Below are positions 1 through 7,784 of a stretch of DNA of 43,473 nucleotides, in pieces. A model generated the notes under the pieces. It saw nothing but the letters and a program-made list of their open reading frames with translations. It was not told the DNA's origin and made no database searches. The DNA is from Clostridiales bacterium. GTDB taxonomy: Bacteria > Bacillota > Clostridia > Christensenellales > Aristaeellaceae. The first letter of the stretch is position 1; each line of letters starts with the position of its first letter. The stretch is taken from NCBI GenBank assembly GCA_012520375.1, contig JAAYOH010000029.1:1-43473 (forward strand), given 5' to 3'. The position numbers were made by a program, and so were the translations under genes.

Positions 1-172
1 AAATAATATATGATCCGTATTCTTGCTCATCCATAAAAAGCTTATCCCTGTCAAAATGAATGGCACCTGCATGATTTGCCACATCATATACAAATACCAC
101 ACATGCCGCAAGTTCTTTGCTGTTATCCTTATAATTATAATCAAAGTATCTTTCCTCTAAATGGTTACAGCT
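1..172 (-). pseudogene. Partial AT-rich reading frame at left edge, unidentified
   Basis: Reading leftwards on the minus strand, an open frame continues directly after the TAA of the 173-562 gene, in the same frame, and runs off the edge. It reads as plausible protein (for example FDYNYKDNSKEL, ACVVFVYDV, FDRDKLFMDEQEYG) but has no ATG and no convincing start behind a ribosome binding site; a GTG lies about 25 codons in. It could be a 5'-truncated second immunity-type gene or a remnant. A second frame is also open here, so even the frame is uncertain. No family recognised. Confidence 0.3.
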
Positions 173-562
173 TTATTCTACCGAAATAGACTTACATAAC
201 ACGCACAAGACATCTCCGGAAATGAATTGCATTTTCGTTTCAATACCATCCGCAAGTTCACTGATAAAAGATTCTTCGAAGGCTTCACGCGCAATGGTTT
301 GAACCAGCTGGTTATACAAAAACCCGCTTTGCTTCTCCACTACCTCTAAACCGTAGATCCGCGGCGAAGGTCCCCAGAAATCACAGCTCACCATCTGATG
401 CGCATACACGCCGCGATAGATCATTCTGCGCTTCTTGCCATCATCAGATTGAAAGAACAGCATAAGTTCTTTATGCCCATAGTCGAAAGACCATTTTTCA
501 CAAACGGCATCATGAAGTATTGCCATCAAGTCGCCGATGGACGTCGGAACATTGTTTCCCAT
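173..562 (-). CDS. Hypothetical protein downstream of RHS gene, possible immunity protein
   Basis: A 129-residue protein with no signal peptide or membrane segment, so probably cytosolic. Its ATG has a good Shine-Dalgarno (GAGGTGA, 7 nt upstream), and it starts 11 nt after the TGA that closes the reading frame extending past the RHS gene. Visible features are an acidic N-terminal half (IGDLMAILHDAVCEKWSFDYG), a central MVSCDFWGPSPRIYGLE stretch and an acidic C-terminus. Small acidic cytosolic proteins directly after an RHS C-terminal tip are usually immunity proteins; that role is inferred from position only. The base composition is AT-richer than the metabolic genes to the right, as expected of exchanged toxin/immunity cassettes. 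No named family recognised. Confidence 0.6.
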   Translation of the reverse strand: MGNNVPTSIGDLMAILHDAVCEKWSFDYGHKELMLFFQSDDGKKRRMIYRGVYAHQMVSCDFWGPSPRIYGLEVVEKQSGFLYNQLVQTIAREAFEESFISELADGIETKMQFISGDVLCVLCKSISVE

Positions 563-573
563 AAATCATCACC

Positions 574-774
574 TCATTCTAAGTACTTCCATGGTTCGCT
601 GCTCATATTGCCGAAGAACAGAGAATTCGACGGTTCGGGTACGGCGTCTCCCGGCCAGTAGTGTCCTCCTTCAAGATGGCTGTTATTCATTGATGGAAGC
701 ATTACATGGTAATGAGAGCTATTTTTAGTATCGTAATCCCATTCAAAAATAGAAGTCTTCGTGAATGGGATATT
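574..774 (-). pseudogene. C-terminal tip of RHS protein, cut off by amber codon
   Basis: After the TAG at 775-777 the RHS frame stays open for 66 more codons and ends at TGA 574-576, 11 nt before the next gene. The peptide looks like real protein: an IFEWDYD stretch, then SSHYHVMLP, then HYWPGDAVPEP and a final SEPWKYLE. The His- and aromatic-rich pattern following the proline-rich linker is where RHS proteins carry their variable toxin domain. In the seen state this part would not be translated unless the TAG is suppressed. A TGG to TAG change would restore a Trp and give one continuous 3' end. The toxin role is inferred. Confidence 0.55.
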
Positions 775-2277
775 CTATTTGATCACTATTGGACTGTTCG
801 CTCCAATGGGATAGACATTAGCGATCAATCCAAAAGGATGAAAGTCAAATGGACTTACAGGGAAGTATTCCTGTTGTGGTTGCGGCGTAGGCGAAGGCGA
901 AACAGTCGGAGTTGGTGACGGTGCGGTTGTCGTCTCGGCTTGGGTTTTCGTCTTTGTTTTTGTTTTGTTTCTCGATTTGTTGATATGTTTGAGAATCTCA
1001 CCGTATGCCAATATGCCTAACGCACCAATGATACAGATAATATCTCCAACCGCATACGGGCCATCTGCCTGAGCAGCTCTCAAATAAAAGTCATATGCGT
1101 CAGTAGGAGTGTTACCAGAGGCATCGCTTCGACAAATTGGATCACTTAGGCAATACCTATAGAGATTATGCGTTTTTAAGCCAGCAAACTCCCCAATTAT
1201 GCTATCCGCATTCACGAACCGCCCGACCAGAGGGTTGTAATAGCGGCTGCGCAGGTAGTACAGCTCCGTTTCCTCATCGTAGACGTAGCCACGATAGCGG
1301 AACGGGTTGCGATTGCCCAGTGTCGCTGCCAACGATCCAGTAGTGGCAATTGGCTTGCCCCATGCATCATACTTGTATTCTACCACGAGACTACTGGCAT
1401 TATCAACGATTCCGACGATATCTCCCTGTAAATTGTGCAAGTAAGTATACATCATGCCATTATACTGAACCTTCACAGGCCTGCACTGTGCATCATAGAA
1501 GAAGTGGAGGCTGTCGCTACCGCAGGTCAGATGGGTAACAAGTTTGCCATGCAGCGTGTAATCGACCGTGGTAGTCCCGCCGTTCTCGGTCACAGTCTTC
1601 TGCGTGCGCAGACCGTCATGATTATACTTGAACTGCACAATCATACCTGACTTACTCATCTGCCTTAGCTGCCTGAGCTGCCTGCCGGCGCCCCAGGTAT
1701 ACGTCCACGTACCGTCGTTGATCGGGTTGCCAATGGCGTCGTAGGTAATGGTCTGGCCGTTGTAGGCGGTCAGCTTGTCCTTCCAGTTCGTATCGCCGTA
1801 GCCATATGGGATGGTATCCAGGGCCGTACCGGGATCCGCGTTTGTGGTGAACGCGTGCTTCACCTTGCTCAGGATGTTCCCGCAGCGGTCGTAGTTGTGC
1901 ACCCATGTGGTTTCGGAACTGCCGGCGGCCTCGTCATGCGGGTCGTTTACGCGGGTAAGCTGACCCAGCTTGTCATATTCATAAGTGGCAGTCAGCCCAT
2001 CCCTCGTCTCGCTTACGATGTTCCCGCAGTCGTCATAGGCATAGCCAAAGGTCATGACGGGAGCCGCTGCAGGCCCGTGCGTGATGCCCTCCACCAGCGA
2101 AGTGGTCGCGCCCGCGCCGTAGTTGGTATCGCCTTGCACGAAGGTATAGGCCGTGCCCAGCGCCGGGATCTCCGTCACCGCGATCTCCCTGTCCTTCTTT
2201 CCCGCAACCTTGGTGATCGTCGCCGTGCCCCGCTTCACGCTGGCTACACGGTTCACGCTGTCGTAGACGTATTCCAC
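775..2277 (-). CDS. RHS-repeat core domain protein, 5'-truncated and amber-terminated
   Basis: About 500 codons of RHS/YD-repeat protein. Successive YD-type repeats (YAYDDCGNIVSE, YEYDKLGQLTRV, YDAIGNPIND) lead into the conserved RHS core (ELYYLRSRYYNPLVGRFVNAD near residue 355). After the core come a hydrophobic stretch (VGDIICIIGALGILAYG), a Lys-Thr repeat and a Pro/Ser/Thr linker, the normal passage to a variable toxin tip. Intact Gram-positive RHS/WapA proteins are usually well over 1000 residues with a secretion signal, so this is only the 3' part. The GTG at 2277 is merely the first usable start after an in-frame TAG (2311-2313) and lacks a ribosome binding site. The frame ends at TAG 775-777, with coding-like sequence beyond. 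Probably a degraded or orphan RHS cassette; the family call is certain, function doubtful. Confidence 0.8.
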   Translation of the reverse strand: MEYVYDSVNRVASVKRGTATITKVAGKKDREIAVTEIPALGTAYTFVQGDTNYGAGATTSLVEGITHGPAAAPVMTFGYAYDDCGNIVSETRDGLTATYEYDKLGQLTRVNDPHDEAAGSSETTWVHNYDRCGNILSKVKHAFTTNADPGTALDTIPYGYGDTNWKDKLTAYNGQTITYDAIGNPINDGTWTYTWGAGRQLRQLRQMSKSGMIVQFKYNHDGLRTQKTVTENGGTTTVDYTLHGKLVTHLTCGSDSLHFFYDAQCRPVKVQYNGMMYTYLHNLQGDIVGIVDNASSLVVEYKYDAWGKPIATTGSLAATLGNRNPFRYRGYVYDEETELYYLRSRYYNPLVGRFVNADSIIGEFAGLKTHNLYRYCLSDPICRSDASGNTPTDAYDFYLRAAQADGPYAVGDIICIIGALGILAYGEILKHINKSRNKTKTKTKTQAETTTAPSPTPTVSPSPTPQPQQEYFPVSPFDFHPFGLIANVYPIGANSPIVIK

Positions 2278-2313
2278 GCCGTGGATCCAGCTGCCCGGTT
2301 CGTACGCGATCTA

Positions 2314-2424
2314 CGCGGCGCGGTCGACCCTGCCGTAGTTGTGTTCGGCGGAATAGAGAGTGCTTCCCTGGAAACAAAGCATGCGTTCTCCTTTGCCGTT
2401 GTCGTGGAGGATGGGTCCGCTGCA
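2314..2424 (-). pseudogene. 5' remnant of the RHS reading frame
   Basis: Upstream of the TAG at 2311-2313 the RHS frame is open back to another TAG at 2425-2427. It encodes RHS-like text such as STLYSAEHNYGRVDRAA, which reads straight into IAYEPGSWIHGVEYVYD after the amber codon. An ATG at 2382 is preceded by AAAGGAGAA and could start a peptide of about 23 residues. This is most simply the decayed start of a truncated RHS gene. The divergent iorA promoter lies just beyond it. Confidence 0.5.
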
Positions 2425-2474
2425 CTATTTCACACAGTTTTTTCAATAGATGCGGGCATTTCAAAGCCTTTATT

Positions 2475-2483
2475 TGGTATACT
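2475..2483 (+). promoter_or_regulatory. Extended -10 promoter of iorAB-paaK
   Basis: TGG followed directly by TATACT (2478-2483) makes an extended -10 element. No good -35 hexamer stands 16-18 nt upstream, as is common for extended -10 promoters. It lies about 50 nt before the iorA ATG, which has an AAGGAAGTGAAGG ribosome binding site. Confidence 0.55.
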
Positions 2484-2532
2484 GATTGGATACAAAGGAA
2501 GTTTGCCACGGCGTGGAAGGAAGTGAAGGAAC

Positions 2533-4269
2533 ATGAACAAAAAATTGATGTTGGGCAACGAAGCCATCGCCCGGGGCGCGTGGGAAGCGGGGGTCAATGT
2601 GGTGTCCTCTTACCCCGGGACGCCCTCCACCGAAATCACCGAGTATTGTGCAAGGTATCCCGAGATCCATACCGAATGGGCCACAAATGAAAAGGTGGCC
2701 ACGGAAGTATGCGCCGGCGCCAGCGTGGCGGGGGCCCGGGCCATGTGCTGCATGAAGCACGTGGGGGTCAACGTGGCGGCGGATCCCCTGTATACTGCAG
2801 CCTACACCGGGGTGAACGGCGCCCTTGTGCTGGCGTGCGCCGACGACCCCGGGATGCATTCCTCCCAGAACGAGCAGGACAGCCGCTATCATGCCCTGGC
2901 ATCCCAGGTGTTGATGCTGGAACCTTCAGACAGCCTGGAGTGCAAAGAATTTACCAAAGCGGCGTTTGAATTGTCCGAGCGCTTTGACACCCCGGTCATG
3001 GTGCGCACCACAACCCGGGTGGCCCATGCCAGGAGCCTGGTGCCCTTGGAGCCCCGCCGGGAGGCGCCCATCAAACCCTACGAAAAAAATGCGAAAAAAT
3101 ATGTTATGATGCCTGCCATGGCGCGGTCCCGCCACATCGCGGTAGAAGAGCGCATGAAGGCTGCCGCCGCCTACGCCGAGGAATGCGAACTGAACAAGGT
3201 GATCAAAGGGGATAAAAAGCTGGGGGTGATCTGCTCCGGCATTTCTTTCCAGTACGTGCGGGAAGCGCTGCCCGAGGCGACCGTGCTGAAACTGGGCATG
3301 GTCAATCCCCTGCCCAGGGGGCTGATTACCGACTTTGCGCAGACAGTGGATCGCCTGGTGGTCATCGAAGAGCTGGAGCCTTTTCTGGAAAATGCCATCG
3401 CCGCATGGGGCATACGGGTAGAGGGAAAAAACCTCACCGGCCTGCAGGGGGAATTGTCGGTGAACAAAGTCCGCCGCATCTTCGGAAGGGAGGTTCCCGA
3501 ATGCACCCTGCCCGGGCAGATCCCGGGCCGTCCCCCGGTGATGTGCGCCGGTTGTCCCCACAGGGGGCCCTACACGGTGCTCAGCCGTTTGGGGTACCGT
3601 GTGACCGGCGACATCGGCTGCTATACCCTGGGGGCCCTGCCCCCCATGAGCGCTCTGGACACGACCCTGTGCATGGGGGCGTCCATCGGCATGGCCCACG
3701 GTTTTTATCTGGCCCGGGGCGAGGAGTTTGCCAGTCATACCGTGGCGGTGATCGGCGACAGCACCTTCCTGCACTCCGGCATACCCTCTTTGCTCAGCGC
3801 CGTGTACAACAAAAGCCGGCTGACCCTGTTGATCCTGGACAATACCATCACCGCCATGACGGGGCACCAGCCCAACCCCAATACCGGTTTGGATATCCAC
3901 GGCCAGGAGGCGCCCCGTGTGGACCTGGCCGAATTGTGCGGCGCCCTGGGGGTAAAAAGGGTGCGCAAGGTGGACGCCTTTGACCTGAAGGGCATCGAAA
4001 AAGCCCTGAAAGAAGAGAGCGCTGCCCAAGAGGTGTCGGTCATCATCGCCCACAGGCCCTGCGTTCTGTTGAACAAAGTGCGGGAGAAGCCCTTTGCCGT
4101 CGATCCGGAAAAGTGCAGGGGCTGCCTGGCCTGCATGAAGCTTTCCTGCCCGGCCCTGGTCAGGGGAGAGGGGCGCAAAGTGCGCATCGACGCCGTCCAG
4201 TGTGTGGGATGCGGCCTGTGTGTAGACAGCTGCAGATTTGGCGCCATCGGAAGGGAGAAGGAGAAATGA
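2533..4269 (+). CDS. iorA: Indolepyruvate ferredoxin oxidoreductase, alpha subunit
   Basis: With IorB it oxidises arylpyruvates (indole-, phenyl-, hydroxyphenylpyruvate) to arylacetyl-CoA and CO2, reducing ferredoxin, in the cytosol. The 578 residues match the family. An N-terminal pyruvate-binding domain carries SYPGTPSTEI near residue 30. The thiamine-diphosphate domain has CAGCPHRGPY near 337, GDIGCYTLG near 359 and a GDST motif near 410. The C-terminal ferredoxin domain has two [4Fe-4S] cysteine sets: CxxCxxCx4CP near 528 and CxxCxxCx3C near 557. Its TGA overlaps the iorB ATG, so the subunits are translationally coupled. It is first in an operon with paaK, which makes or uses the same arylacetyl-CoA products. 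Confidence 0.95.
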   Translation: MNKKLMLGNEAIARGAWEAGVNVVSSYPGTPSTEITEYCARYPEIHTEWATNEKVATEVCAGASVAGARAMCCMKHVGVNVAADPLYTAAYTGVNGALVLACADDPGMHSSQNEQDSRYHALASQVLMLEPSDSLECKEFTKAAFELSERFDTPVMVRTTTRVAHARSLVPLEPRREAPIKPYEKNAKKYVMMPAMARSRHIAVEERMKAAAAYAEECELNKVIKGDKKLGVICSGISFQYVREALPEATVLKLGMVNPLPRGLITDFAQTVDRLVVIEELEPFLENAIAAWGIRVEGKNLTGLQGELSVNKVRRIFGREVPECTLPGQIPGRPPVMCAGCPHRGPYTVLSRLGYRVTGDIGCYTLGALPPMSALDTTLCMGASIGMAHGFYLARGEEFASHTVAVIGDSTFLHSGIPSLLSAVYNKSRLTLLILDNTITAMTGHQPNPNTGLDIHGQEAPRVDLAELCGALGVKRVRKVDAFDLKGIEKALKEESAAQEVSVIIAHRPCVLLNKVREKPFAVDPEKCRGCLACMKLSCPALVRGEGRKVRIDAVQCVGCGLCVDSCRFGAIGREKEK

Positions 4270-4853
4270 AGGCAGATATCGTGATCATCGGTGTGGGCGG
4301 CCAGGGGACCCTGTTGGCCAGCCGCATTTTGGGCGCCTTGGCCATGGAAATGGGGCATGACGTGAAGGTCAGCGAGGTGCACGGCATGAGCCAGCGGGGC
4401 GGAAGCGTGACCACCTATGTGCGCATCGGCGATGATATCCCATCCCCCATGGTGGATACCGGGTCGGCGGATTATGTGGTGGCCTTTGAACAGCTGGAGG
4501 CGGTCCGGGCCCTGCCCTACCTCAAAAAGGGAGGCACCTTGATTGCCAGTACCCAAAAGATCGATCCCATGCCCGTGATCAGCGGCGCCTGTACCTATCC
4601 GGAGGGCCTGCTGGACCTGCTGAAAGAGCGGTCCGGCCGCTTGATCGCGGTGGATGCCCTGGCCCTGGCCCGCCAGGCAGGGAGCGAACGGAGCGTAAAC
4701 CTGGTGCTGCTGGGGGCTTTGAAGCAGGTGCTGGGGGGAGATGAGGAAGCCTGGCAAAAGGCCATTGCCGCCTGCGTAAAGGAAAGTTTTCTTGCCATGA
4801 ATCTAAAGGCATTCGCCCTGGGCGCGGCATGCCAGAAGGAGAAGAGAGCGTGA
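4266..4853 (+). CDS. iorB: Indolepyruvate ferredoxin oxidoreductase, beta subunit
   Basis: The 195-residue gamma-type subunit of the 2-oxoacid:ferredoxin oxidoreductase, partner of IorA. The Rossmann-like start IGVGGQGTLLASRILG (residues 8-22) and the EVHGMSQRGGSV motif near residue 39 are diagnostic. The ATG at 4266 overlaps the iorA stop (ATGA), which decides the start against longer in-frame extensions inside iorA. Its own TGA overlaps a GTG start for paaK. Function is read from family and pairing; substrate preference among aromatic 2-oxoacids is not visible. Confidence 0.93.
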   Translation: MKADIVIIGVGGQGTLLASRILGALAMEMGHDVKVSEVHGMSQRGGSVTTYVRIGDDIPSPMVDTGSADYVVAFEQLEAVRALPYLKKGGTLIASTQKIDPMPVISGACTYPEGLLDLLKERSGRLIAVDALALARQAGSERSVNLVLLGALKQVLGGDEEAWQKAIAACVKESFLAMNLKAFALGAACQKEKRA

Positions 4854-6166
4854 GAATGCGGGAATGCCGGATCTGGGACCGGGAACGGGAATGCATGGAC
4901 CGGGAGGCGCTCCGGGCGCTGCAGGGTGAACGGCTATGTCAGACGGTGAAGCGCGTGTATGACAACGTGCCCATGTATCGAAAGAGGATGCAGGAAAAAG
5001 GCATCCTCCCGGATGACATCCAAAGCGTGGAGGACATCAGGTACCTGCCTTTCACCGACAAGCCGGACCTGAGGGATGAGTTTCCCTACGGCCTCTTTGC
5101 GGCGCCCAAACACGACATCGTGCGGATCCAGGGTTCTTCCGGCACTACGGGCATGCCCATCGTGGTGGGTTACACCCAAAACGACGTGGATGTGTGGACC
5201 GAGATGGCTGCCCGATCACTGACCATGGCGGGTTGCGGCGTCGATGACATCGTCCAGGTGTGCTACGGATATGGCCTTTTCACCGGGGGCCTGGGTATGC
5301 ACCAGGGCGCCAGCAGGATCGGCTCCATGGTCATCCCCATGTCCAGCGGGAACACCAGCCGCCAGATCGACATTCTGAGAAGCCTGGGCACCACCGTCCT
5401 GTGCTGTACCCCCTCCTATGGGTTGTTGATCGCCGAGACCATCCTGGAAAAGGGCATCGACCCCAAAACGCTGAAACTGAAGGCAGGCACCTTTGGCGCC
5501 GAGCCCTGGAGCGAGAAAATCCGGGAACGGATCGAAACGCTGCTGGACATCGACGCCCTGGACATCTACGGTTTGACGGAAATGGGGGGGCCCGGGGTGT
5601 CCTGCGAATGCCTGTTCAAGCAGGGCATGCACGTAAACGAAGACCACGTGATCCCGGAGATCATCGATCCCGAGACAGAGGAGCCCCTGCCCTATGGGGA
5701 GAAGGGGGAACTGGTGTTCTCCACCATCACCAAAGAAGGGACGCCCCTTTTGCGCTACCGCACACATGATCTGTGCCGCCTGACCGATGCACAATGCGAA
5801 TGCGGGCGCACCACGGTGCGCATGGACCGCATCATGGGCCGGACCGACGACATGCTGGTGATCCGGGGCGTGAACGTGTTCCCCAGCCAGATCGAGAACA
5901 TCCTGATGAGCATCCCGGGGGCGACGCCCCATTTCCTGCTCACCGTGGACCGGGTGGGCCCCACAGATACCATGGAGATCCAGGTGGAGGTGACCAACGA
6001 GATCTTCGGAGATACGGTGGCTTCCCTGCAGAACTTCAGCAAGGTGATCAAAGAACGGGTGAAGTCCACTTTGGGTCTTTCCGCCGTGATCAAACTGGTG
6101 CCTCCCAAGTCCATACCTCGCTTTGAAGGCAAGGCCAGACGGGTGACCGACCTAAGGAAATTGTGA
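4850..6166 (+). CDS. paaK: Phenylacetate-CoA ligase
   Basis: An adenylate-forming ligase of the PaaK type: arylacetate + CoA + ATP gives arylacetyl-CoA + AMP + PPi. The GTG at 4850 gives 438 residues, typical for PaaK. The phosphate loop GSSGTTGMP lies near residue 95, YGLTEMGGPG near 243, and the C-terminal hinge DRIMGRTDDML near 325 is followed by the small lid domain. Start choice: GTG 4850 overlaps the iorB stop (GTGA) and sits 8 nt after GAAGGAGA; ATG 4856 is an alternative, ATG 4829 lies inside iorB. With IorAB it links aromatic amino-acid oxidation (or, in reverse, reductive synthesis of arylpyruvates from arylacetates) to an activated thioester. Confidence 0.92.
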   Translation: MRMRECRIWDRERECMDREALRALQGERLCQTVKRVYDNVPMYRKRMQEKGILPDDIQSVEDIRYLPFTDKPDLRDEFPYGLFAAPKHDIVRIQGSSGTTGMPIVVGYTQNDVDVWTEMAARSLTMAGCGVDDIVQVCYGYGLFTGGLGMHQGASRIGSMVIPMSSGNTSRQIDILRSLGTTVLCCTPSYGLLIAETILEKGIDPKTLKLKAGTFGAEPWSEKIRERIETLLDIDALDIYGLTEMGGPGVSCECLFKQGMHVNEDHVIPEIIDPETEEPLPYGEKGELVFSTITKEGTPLLRYRTHDLCRLTDAQCECGRTTVRMDRIMGRTDDMLVIRGVNVFPSQIENILMSIPGATPHFLLTVDRVGPTDTMEIQVEVTNEIFGDTVASLQNFSKVIKERVKSTLGLSAVIKLVPPKSIPRFEGKARRVTDLRKL

Positions 6167-6190
6167 CCGAAGGAGCGCTTGTGGTATACT
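6161..6190 (+). promoter_or_regulatory. Promoter before the ACT-domain gene and alr
   Basis: TTGTGA (6161-6166), 18 nt, then TATACT (6185-6190) preceded by TGG, an extended -10. The -35 overlaps the end of paaK. It would start transcription about 20 nt before the ACT gene, so the downstream genes need not depend on the ior promoter. Confidence 0.5.
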
Positions 6191-6216
6191 ATGCATGAGA
6201 ACGGGGGGCGTATACG

Positions 6217-6648
6217 ATGTACATACGGCAGGTCTCGGTATTTCTTGAAAATGCCAGGGGCGCTTTGGCCAAACTGACCCGGTTGTTTGCGGACAACGGC
6301 CTGGATATGATTGCCCTGTCCATTGCGGAAACGGAGCACTACGGCATCGTCCGCTGCATCGTTTCGGATACGGACAGGTGCATGAACGCATTGCGGGACG
6401 CCGGCTACACGGCAAGGCTCACAGAGGTGCTGGCGGTCTGCGTACCCGACCGGCCCGGCGGCCTGTGCCATGTGCTGGAACTGTTCAGCGAGAACAACAT
6501 TTCGGTGGAATACCTGTATTCCATGGTGCGTTCCAACGGCGACCATGCCCTTTTGATCTTCCACCTGGACGATCTGGAAAAGGGGACCGGTCTTTTGCTG
6601 GAACACGGAATCAAGATCATCATACAGGCGGAAATTGAAACCCTATGA
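6217..6648 (+). CDS. Tandem ACT-domain protein
   Basis: A 143-residue protein made of two ACT domains, about residues 1-68 (VSVFLENARGALAKLTRLFADNG) and 71-143 (AVCVPDRPGGLCHVLELFSENN). Each has the GxL/GGL turn where ACT domains bind amino acids at their dimer interface. There is no catalytic domain, so it is a stand-alone ligand-binding protein. Stand-alone ACT pairs are often found beside IorAB and PaaK, which suggests an aromatic amino acid as ligand; this is inference. It has a GGGGGG Shine-Dalgarno and its TGA overlaps the alr ATG. Confidence 0.85.
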   Translation: MYIRQVSVFLENARGALAKLTRLFADNGLDMIALSIAETEHYGIVRCIVSDTDRCMNALRDAGYTARLTEVLAVCVPDRPGGLCHVLELFSENNISVEYLYSMVRSNGDHALLIFHLDDLEKGTGLLLEHGIKIIIQAEIETL

Positions 6649-7763
6649 TGTATCGACCGACGCGGATGGAGGTCTCCTGCGGGCAACTCCGGAACAATTT
6701 CCGGGCCATACTGCGGTACCTGGATGGCCGGGCCCGCATGATGGCGGTGGTGAAAGCAGACGCCTACGGGCACGGCGCCGTGACGACTGCCCGCATCGCC
6801 CTTCAGGAGGGCGCGGACCATCTGGCGGTGGCGCTGGTGGAAGAGGGCATTGAACTGCGCCATGCGGGGATCCGGGCGCCCATCCTGGTGCTGGGGGGCG
6901 CGTCCCCCGAGGGCATCCCGGCAGCCCTGGACAACGACCTGACCCTGGCCCTGTACGACAGAGAACTCCTGGACCTGTTGCAAGCCCATGCCGCCGGGAA
7001 GGACACCTTCGCCAAGGTGCACCTCAAGATCGATACGGGGATGAATCGGGTAGGGCTGCTGCCCGGCGAGCCGCTCCAGGCGATGCTGAAGGCCCTTGAA
7101 AGCTGCCCCAACGTGCGCCTCGACGGGGTATTCACCCATTTTTGCGCCGCGGACAGCGATGCCGGGTTTACCGCCTTGCAGAACCAGCGTTTCCTGGAAG
7201 CCCTGGACATGGTGCGGGCTGCGGGGCACGATCCCATCGCCCATGCGGCGGCCAGCGCGGCAATGCTTGGCGACAGCGCCCTGTGGCACGACATGGTGCG
7301 TCCGGGCATCGTTCAGTACGGCTGCCAGGGAGATGCCTTGCTCCCGGAGGTCAAACCCGCCCAGCGACTGGTGACAAGGCCCATGCGCCTCATGTGGATC
7401 GAACCGGGGGATACCGTAGGGTACGGCAGGACGTTCACTGCGAAGCGGCCGACCCTTGTGGCTACCCTGCCCATCGGCTATGGGGACGGGTATCCGAGGC
7501 TTTTGTCCAACAAGGCATGCGCCCTGGTCCATGGCAGGCGGGTTCCCGTGATCGGCCGGGTGTGTATGGACCTGATGATGATCGACGTGAGCGATGTGCC
7601 CGGTGTGGCCCTTCGCGATGAAGTGGTCTTGATGGGGGAACAGGGGAGCGAACGCATCACCCCGGATGAATTGGCCGGTCTTGCAGGGACCATCCCCTAC
7701 GAGATCATCCTGGGTTTCAGTGCCCGGGTACCCAGAATTTATCCGGATCTCGAAAAGGCGTAA
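6645..7763 (+). CDS. alr: Alanine racemase
   Basis: PLP-dependent interconversion of L- and D-alanine, supplying D-Ala for peptidoglycan. The 372 residues fit the family. The PLP lysine is in VVKADAYGHG (Lys37), the substrate-face KIDTGMNRVG segment is near residue 128, and the catalytic tyrosine is in VGYGRTF near residue 260, followed by LPIGYGDGYPR. Start is ATG 6645 or the next codon, ATG 6648. It is coupled to the ACT gene upstream, which is a less usual partner. The D-Ala-D-Ala ligase and a Mur ligase lie about 9 kb downstream on the same strand. Confidence 0.95.
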   Translation: MMYRPTRMEVSCGQLRNNFRAILRYLDGRARMMAVVKADAYGHGAVTTARIALQEGADHLAVALVEEGIELRHAGIRAPILVLGGASPEGIPAALDNDLTLALYDRELLDLLQAHAAGKDTFAKVHLKIDTGMNRVGLLPGEPLQAMLKALESCPNVRLDGVFTHFCAADSDAGFTALQNQRFLEALDMVRAAGHDPIAHAAASAAMLGDSALWHDMVRPGIVQYGCQGDALLPEVKPAQRLVTRPMRLMWIEPGDTVGYGRTFTAKRPTLVATLPIGYGDGYPRLLSNKACALVHGRRVPVIGRVCMDLMMIDVSDVPGVALRDEVVLMGEQGSERITPDELAGLAGTIPYEIILGFSARVPRIYPDLEKA

Positions 7764-7784
7764 AGCAAAGGAGTGTTTTGATTC

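Noticed and set aside
706-918. Plus-strand frame ending in an Arg-rich stretch (WLRRRRRRNSRSW)
   Set aside because: The Arg run is the complement of the RHS Pro/Ser/Thr linker; there is no ribosome binding site and the minus-strand RHS frame explains the region.
775-2427. TAG used as a sense codon in this organism
   Set aside because: dnaX (13577-13579), the acyl-CoA synthetase (20779-20781) and the XRE-cupin gene (22452-22454) all end in TAG at normal family lengths, so TAG is an ordinary stop here.
2033-2509. A 158-codon minus-strand frame beginning at an ATG near 2509
   Set aside because: It overlaps the RHS frame in another register and its translation is Arg/Gln/Gly-rich shadow sequence without a family pattern.
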